A stretch of DNA of 64,000 bases, taken from positions 46,702,281 through 46,766,280 of the forward strand of contig NC_061119.1 in the NCBI RefSeq assembly GCF_002878395.1. The letters are read 5' to 3'. Shown here in pieces: positions 59,267 through 64,000 of this stretch; position 1 is the stretch's first letter, and each line of letters begins with the position of its first letter. The translations under genes were made by a program, and so were the position numbers. The DNA is from Capsicum annuum (lineage: Eukaryota; Streptophyta; Magnoliopsida; Solanales; Solanaceae). The notes beneath the pieces are model-generated. The model ran no database searches. It was not told where the DNA came from and was given only the letters and a program-made list of their open reading frames with translations.

Positions 59267-60440
59267 GTGCCTCAGTGCAACTGGATAGGCTTAATATTCG
59301 AATATCTTCTGATGCTTAAAATCCAACAGGACAAACACGTTGAGATTCATGTTTTTGTACAGGGCAATATCCTGAAAGTTACTATGCTTGAGTTTGCTAT
59401 AATTATTGATCTTAAATGTATCGGTAATATTGATGAATATATGTATACTTCATCACCCACATCAACATTGATGTTGAAGTATTTCTCCAATATTAAAGCT
59501 GGAATATCTAAGCAGACATTGATTCAATGTGTGAAAATAGAAAATTGATTCTCAGGATGCGCTGGACATTGTCATACTATACTCTGTTCATACATTTTTA
59601 TTTTATCAATATCATGATTCACCGGTTTGTTTAGCCCACTTCCAGATGGTTGAGCATGCGCGTTACAGACATTTTCCATAGGGAAGGATATCCTTTTTGA
59701 AGTTGATGAACTCATGGCGACAAGATTTCTTCACCGCAAAATAGTTTACTCTTTCGGTGGAATTCCACACGTACTTAATATTTGCATGTTTGAGTGCTGC
59801 TCTAAAGTTGATAAAAAAAATTGCGGTCCGTCAGATAAACATCGTTCCAAGGACATTCAACTGGTCTGTAGTCAGTGTGAGGCCTAAATAGGAGACTTTT
59901 ATGGCTGGAATGTTTAGTAAGGTTAATATTTAACGATTTTTTTATTTTTTTTAATTCATTTTTTTGGTGTTTTAATACTCTTATATGGCTTATACTCTAA
60001 AAGTTTTTTTACAAGAACTTACAAACTACAAGTGAAGAAGTTTAGAGGTTTGATTTGTCTTTTATGAATGATTTTGAGATTTGTGATCGAGTTCCAACAT
60101 CTGTTGCTACCACATCTGTTGATTGCAAGTTGAAAAGACTAGAAGATGAAAATAAACCGTGTACTATTTCTGAAGTTGATGATTTTGATGATTTCAGTAC
60201 AATACAACCGCGAGAAATTCTGATTAAGGCCGAATTATCTTCAGATTTAGAAGCTGACCAAGTTTCGAAAAGAAGAAAGATGATGATATTTCTACATGAG
60301 ATCATTCATTAGGTGATGTATCGGGGTCTTTTTAAAAAAAAATTCTTTAACAGATAAGGAACCATTTCAATTTAAACATGGTCAACTACAAATACAGTTG
60401 CGTCTCCGGAGCATGTGCCAGTCAACATATTTCCTTCATC
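59267..60440 (+). pseudogene. DUF1985-type (Ulp1-MULE) gene fragment
   Basis: Plus-strand exons encode a DUF1985-like region, the N-terminal domain found in plant MULEs that also carry a Ulp1-type protease. Landmarks are VFVQGNILKVTMLEFAIII near 59353, KCIGNIDEYMYTSSPTST near 59416, FLHRKIVYSFGGIPHVLN near 59725 and TFNWSVVSVRPK near 59850. A probable intron from about 59924 (GTTAAT) to 60020 separates the next exon, which includes the Asp-rich EVDDFDDFSTIQPRE near 60170-60220 and a Lys/Arg run near 60265. Stops at 59546, 59890 and 60030 and an extra A in the A-run near 59820 make it a pseudogene. The Ulp1 catalytic domain and MULE termini are absent. The minus-strand ORF at 60042-60305 is its shadow. 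Confidence 0.65.
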
Positions 60441-60448
60441 TTCCACAA

Positions 60449-62104
60449 TTATCATGACTCGAGCCGAGGCCCTAGCCGCAACGGGCATCCTGAATCATGA
60501 AGGCCTGAGAGCCCTTCTAACTAACAATCATATGCAAAATTCATAAACTATAAAATGCGAAAAAACAAAACAGAACAAAAACATGGTCATTCTCTTACTT
60601 CAACTTAACAATACGAGATTTAGTTCATAACATTCAAAATACATGACACCAGTCTGCAAAATCTCTACTAACAATTGAAAACAATATCTATCTGAAAACC
60701 GAGACAAATCCACTGGTTGGACCATAAACCAAGTTCAAATATAAACTACACATGAAATTAGGCCTTTCGGAATAAGGGAGGCTCACCAACTCTAAACGTC
60801 TGACAATGATTTACTGCGTAGCGAGACCCCGGGATCGAGCCTCAGATCTTGAAATATAGGGGGTTAATACAAATGTACTGGTATGTGAAACAACCCAAAA
60901 AATAGCATGTTTTTATACAACATAATGAGAGAATTTTATAAAACAATGAACATTGAGCATTAGTGAAAATACATGCACATACTGAAATAATTTTCAACAA
61001 CTCTTGGAATTCATGTCTTATTTTCTATTTACCCCCAAGCTAGATGGTACACCCTACAATCTTGATTATTCCACATGCTATATGGGATCCGCCATTGAAT
61101 CTGTGGCCAAGCCCCCAACCCAAGTTTGCCGCAAGGGTTGAAGTTTAGGTATGGGAGATACACCAAACCATAAAACAGGGTGTCGTATCCTTAATCATAA
61201 TAATATATCATGGTAGGGCACAAGACCACAAAGCATGGCTCCTACCATAGTCCCAAATTGGGACGATATAAATCAAGGCACACAGGACCACACATCATGG
61301 TGCCAAAATCCTAAGTCAACAAACCACAGTTTCCAACATTGAGTCTCTCGACTCGTGCTTTCTTCGGGTAACAATCTAACTCCGTCCAAGCCTACTATTC
61401 AATTTAAAAAAAAAACATGTTTCATACTAACACAACATTCAACACTTATTCTATTAAGGTCACACCATCACCGGGTATCGTCATACCCAAACTTCCAAGT
61501 CATCCATTTCCATTCCACAACCCTTCTTATCCAAAACATGCAATCAACCTGGTGCAATTCTTCTTTGTAATGCACAGAGTATAGCTATGGAAAGAAGACT
61601 CCCTCTCACCAATTCACAAACAACATCACCCTACTTTGGGTAACTATCAATTGACAATGAAGTTCAAAACATGCAAGTGAATATCACATATCGTATAAAT
61701 CAAGTAAAAATCCACATTTATAGGGAGGTCTCATAAATCATGACCTCCATTAAACTTTTCATTACAAACGAAAACATATATATACTTAGTTACATTTAAA
61801 CTTTGTGAAAAATAGTTAGAGACAACACATGCTTTCATTAAAATAATTCCATGATACATGTTTTTTGAAACAATATCAAAACCTTTCTTTAGAAACATTA
61901 ATAGGGATCTTTAAGCTTGATAAAACAGTAAATCTTATGCCTATGGAGTTTAGGGTAGTTCCACATACCTTAAGCTCCTTAGTTTGAAGAATGAAACCTT
62001 AATCTTGAAACTTTTCTTGAGAATCTTGATTGAAAGGCTTGAATTTTGATCTTTAGGGAAGAAGAGTTGAATCTTGTTCTTACTCAAAAATACAGGGTGT
62101 TACA
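60449..62104 (-). mobile_element. Gamma-family LTR, 1656 bp, 3' LTR of element C
   Basis: The left end is near 60449 ('atcatgactcgagccgagg', a mutated TGTCATGACC-like terminus); the right end is GGGTGTTACA at 62104. It aligns with 2712-3400 and 16167-17000 through 'aacgggcatcc' and 'ccaagtttgccgcaagggtt'. It has a splice-donor-like AAGGTATGTG at 61968 (minus), only about 135 bases from the LTR start. Compared with the other LTRs it therefore lacks the promoter motif cluster and most of U3. The ORF at 61355-61570 is not supported. Confidence 0.75.
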
Positions 62105-62121
62105 TTATCTCCCCCTTGGAA
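62105..62121 (-). promoter_or_regulatory. Polypurine tract of element C
   Basis: The minus strand reads TTCCAAGGGGGAGATAA directly before the LTR. 'ttcgggg' lies just upstream, as at 17840 and 5500. It shows that the element body lies to the right. Confidence 0.85.
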
Positions 62122-64000
62122 TAATTCATCCCCGAATAATGGGTAGAGACTTTTTGAAGCTCTAAAAGTGTAGAATAAAGAACGTAAACTCACATTGAAT
62201 ATTTTTCCTCAACAAATATGCAAAGGCATCAAACGAGATTCATGATAACCCTTAGTGAAATATGTAAGCACGAAGCATGAGGTAATGAAAACTTACATAG
62301 GGATGATCTTGCACAAGAGTTCTATAAATCATAATCATCACAACATAAGGAATAATTTAATTTGGTGATAATAGGCCTGATTTACATTGGTACAATCATG
62401 AAATGAGATTTTGCGGGAGATAAAGATAGAAGCATTCTCTACCTTACATAATACAATGAATAGACTTAAACTTAAAGACACTACTCGGCTATGTCCCAAC
62501 ATTAAATAAAATACTTCGTCCTTTCCATCTTACATTTCTACCATCACACATCTGACCACAAGAGTTTAATTCCCACTGCATGGTTCTTCTATATTGAAGC
62601 CTAACTCGTAGAAAAGAGGTGCTAGCTTAAGCTATGGGACTCTATAATCTATATCTCTTTAAAAAGATTACTTCACCTTATCACTACCATCAAACACCCT
62701 CGGGTTTTAATTCAGGGAATACTAACCACATAGCACATGGGTTGTGTTTTCATCAATCACGACATTCAAGCCTATTATTACTACACCCACTTCCTCGATC
62801 TCCCACCAAAACCAATAATTTCAATCACTCTTACAAAGATTTTTGCCATATATCTCCTTTCTAACTATTTCAAATAACGAAAGTTCATCTCCTTCTTCCC
62901 CTTCCCTATATCCTTAGCTCAAGAAATCATATAAAATTTTCACCTTCAAGAACATCTACTCCCTTACCTAACATAATACTACGCTTTCACAACCACCATC
63001 ATACTAATATATGGAGGGTCATTACGGGACCCGAGCATAAGCATCATGAATGGGAGAAACATTACTCAATTATAAACCATCTCTGTTGATCTATTTGAGG
63101 TAGGACATGAGGTGAAGATACGATACCATCACGAAGTGCTTCCTATATCAAGTGTTTGGATCATAAGTTGAGAGTCGCTCGGCATAAACATAATGTAGCA
63201 TTAGTTCTTAGGATAGAGCACAGTGAGAAAACATTGGTGCACATATCATGAGTTATATAGCATGAAGCCAGAATTTATCTAGTTAACAACTAAGACAATG
63301 ATTGCCACTTGAAGCGATTGCTCATTATTTAAAGAACTGAAATTTGCCATGAGTTTGCATAAATTTTTATCATTTTGGCTAATCCCAGCATAAAATAAAT
63401 TGGTAACACATAGAGAGCATAGTTCCCTTAGAACTAAGCATGATATAAGAAATGGATTTCTTATGGATCATGAGCATCATAACATACAGCTTGAATATAT
63501 GAAAGACTAGATTACTGAGAGACATAATTACTTCTAGTTTGGAGGTCAGATTATGAACATAAGTCCATAGAGAACTTGAACCATAGGCATAGGCATGACT
63601 TGAACACATGATGTAGGACATTAGCAGGATGATCTCCTAAATTAAAGTAAGAGGGGTCTGCTTGAGTAGGAATAGGTTTATCATGACTCCTCCCTGCAAC
63701 TTGCCACATAGAAAATTATGGAACTACCCTAATTTGCCTTCTCCCCCTTAGATCAAAGTCACATAGTCAATCTTAATCTTATATTATAACCCATTACGAT
63801 CTTATCAATATATTCCACTTTCTCACATCATAGTTACTTACCCATGCATACATCATAACTGCCTTCAAAATTCCATATATAGCAATGAGTCTATACTTAT
63901 AACTTATTGGCTAATCTAAGCGTTTTCATTCACAACCTATAAGGGATTTCTATAACCATCATCACTATTCGCTCTAAGCTCCTTCCCTATTTTGAATAGA
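62105..64000 (-). mobile_element. Gene-less internal region of element C (runs off the window)
   Basis: No gag or pol motif is seen on either strand; the ORFs at 62634-62864 and 63379-63621 are unsupported. Homology to element B is visible around the internal polypurine copy: 'ggaataggttt', 'tcctccct' and 'ctcccccttagat' at 63660-63753 correspond to 18800-18918. The element continues beyond 64000, so its 5' LTR and primer site are not seen. Confidence 0.6.

Noticed and set aside
59815..59835. 'gcggtccgtca' in the DUF1985 fragment as part of the LTR promoter array
   Set aside because: It fits the pseudogene reading frame and lies 650 bases outside the LTR; a single match is likely chance.
1..64000. 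Endogenous pararetrovirus sequence
   Set aside because: I looked for movement-protein, coat-protein and caulimovirid RT arrangements; all RT regions here are LINE, copia or gypsy by their neighbours and order.

Overview
The window looks like repeat-filled nuclear DNA from a dicot plant, most probably Solanaceae. That call rests on the recognisable repeat families: long-LTR Ty3/gypsy elements of Tekay/Del type with tRNA-Met primer sites, a Tork-like Ty1/copia element, an L1-type LINE, Stowaway, hAT, Harbinger and Mutator MITEs, a Helitron, and fragments of a DUF1985-type (Ulp1-carrying) MULE gene. I see no intact host gene, no tRNA or rRNA, no CRISPR and nothing bacterial. Every protein-like reading frame traces to a transposable element and every one is broken. 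Family and clade names come from motif recognition by eye, without a database search.

Layout. 1-2711: pieces of two long LTRs facing opposite ways. 2712-17531: a degenerate minus-strand Tekay-like element (3' LTR, integrase with chromodomain, RT, protease, gag, PBS, 5' LTR) split by a plus-strand non-autonomous element at 9118-15464; a hAT MITE sits in its 3' LTR. 17532-23060: a second non-autonomous element of the same family on the minus strand, whose LTR carries a Harbinger-type MITE. 23064-27260: a minus-strand gypsy gag/protease fragment split by a 2.8-kb LTR. 27270-37300: a 5'-truncated LINE, hit first or later by a 1.4-kb TIR-MULE (9-bp target duplication) and by a 6.1-kb copia element (5-bp duplication GATCA). 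37300-43834: an AT-rich stretch with four Stowaway-like MITEs, a 1-kb inverted-repeat element and a 2.4-kb Helitron with an internal minisatellite. 43835-47545: a transposase-like exon split by a 3.4-kb element that has LTRs and a PBS but no genes. 47887-56713: a Tekay-like element whose RT catalytic core is deleted. 56714-64000: a truncated LTR, a DUF1985 pseudogene, and the 3' LTR and internal part of another gene-less element.

How the parts relate. The genes do not form a pathway; the elements are layered insertions. Target duplications order several events: the LINE is older than the MULE and the copia inside it, and the MULE-gene exon is older than the LTR element inside it. The least expected signals are in the LTR elements. 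Several related long LTRs each carry a different array of short GC-containing motifs just upstream of a shared TTTCTCTC-type leader; seven LTR copies have a splice-donor-like AGGTATG after that leader; and three gene-less elements share an internal copy of their 3' polypurine tract.
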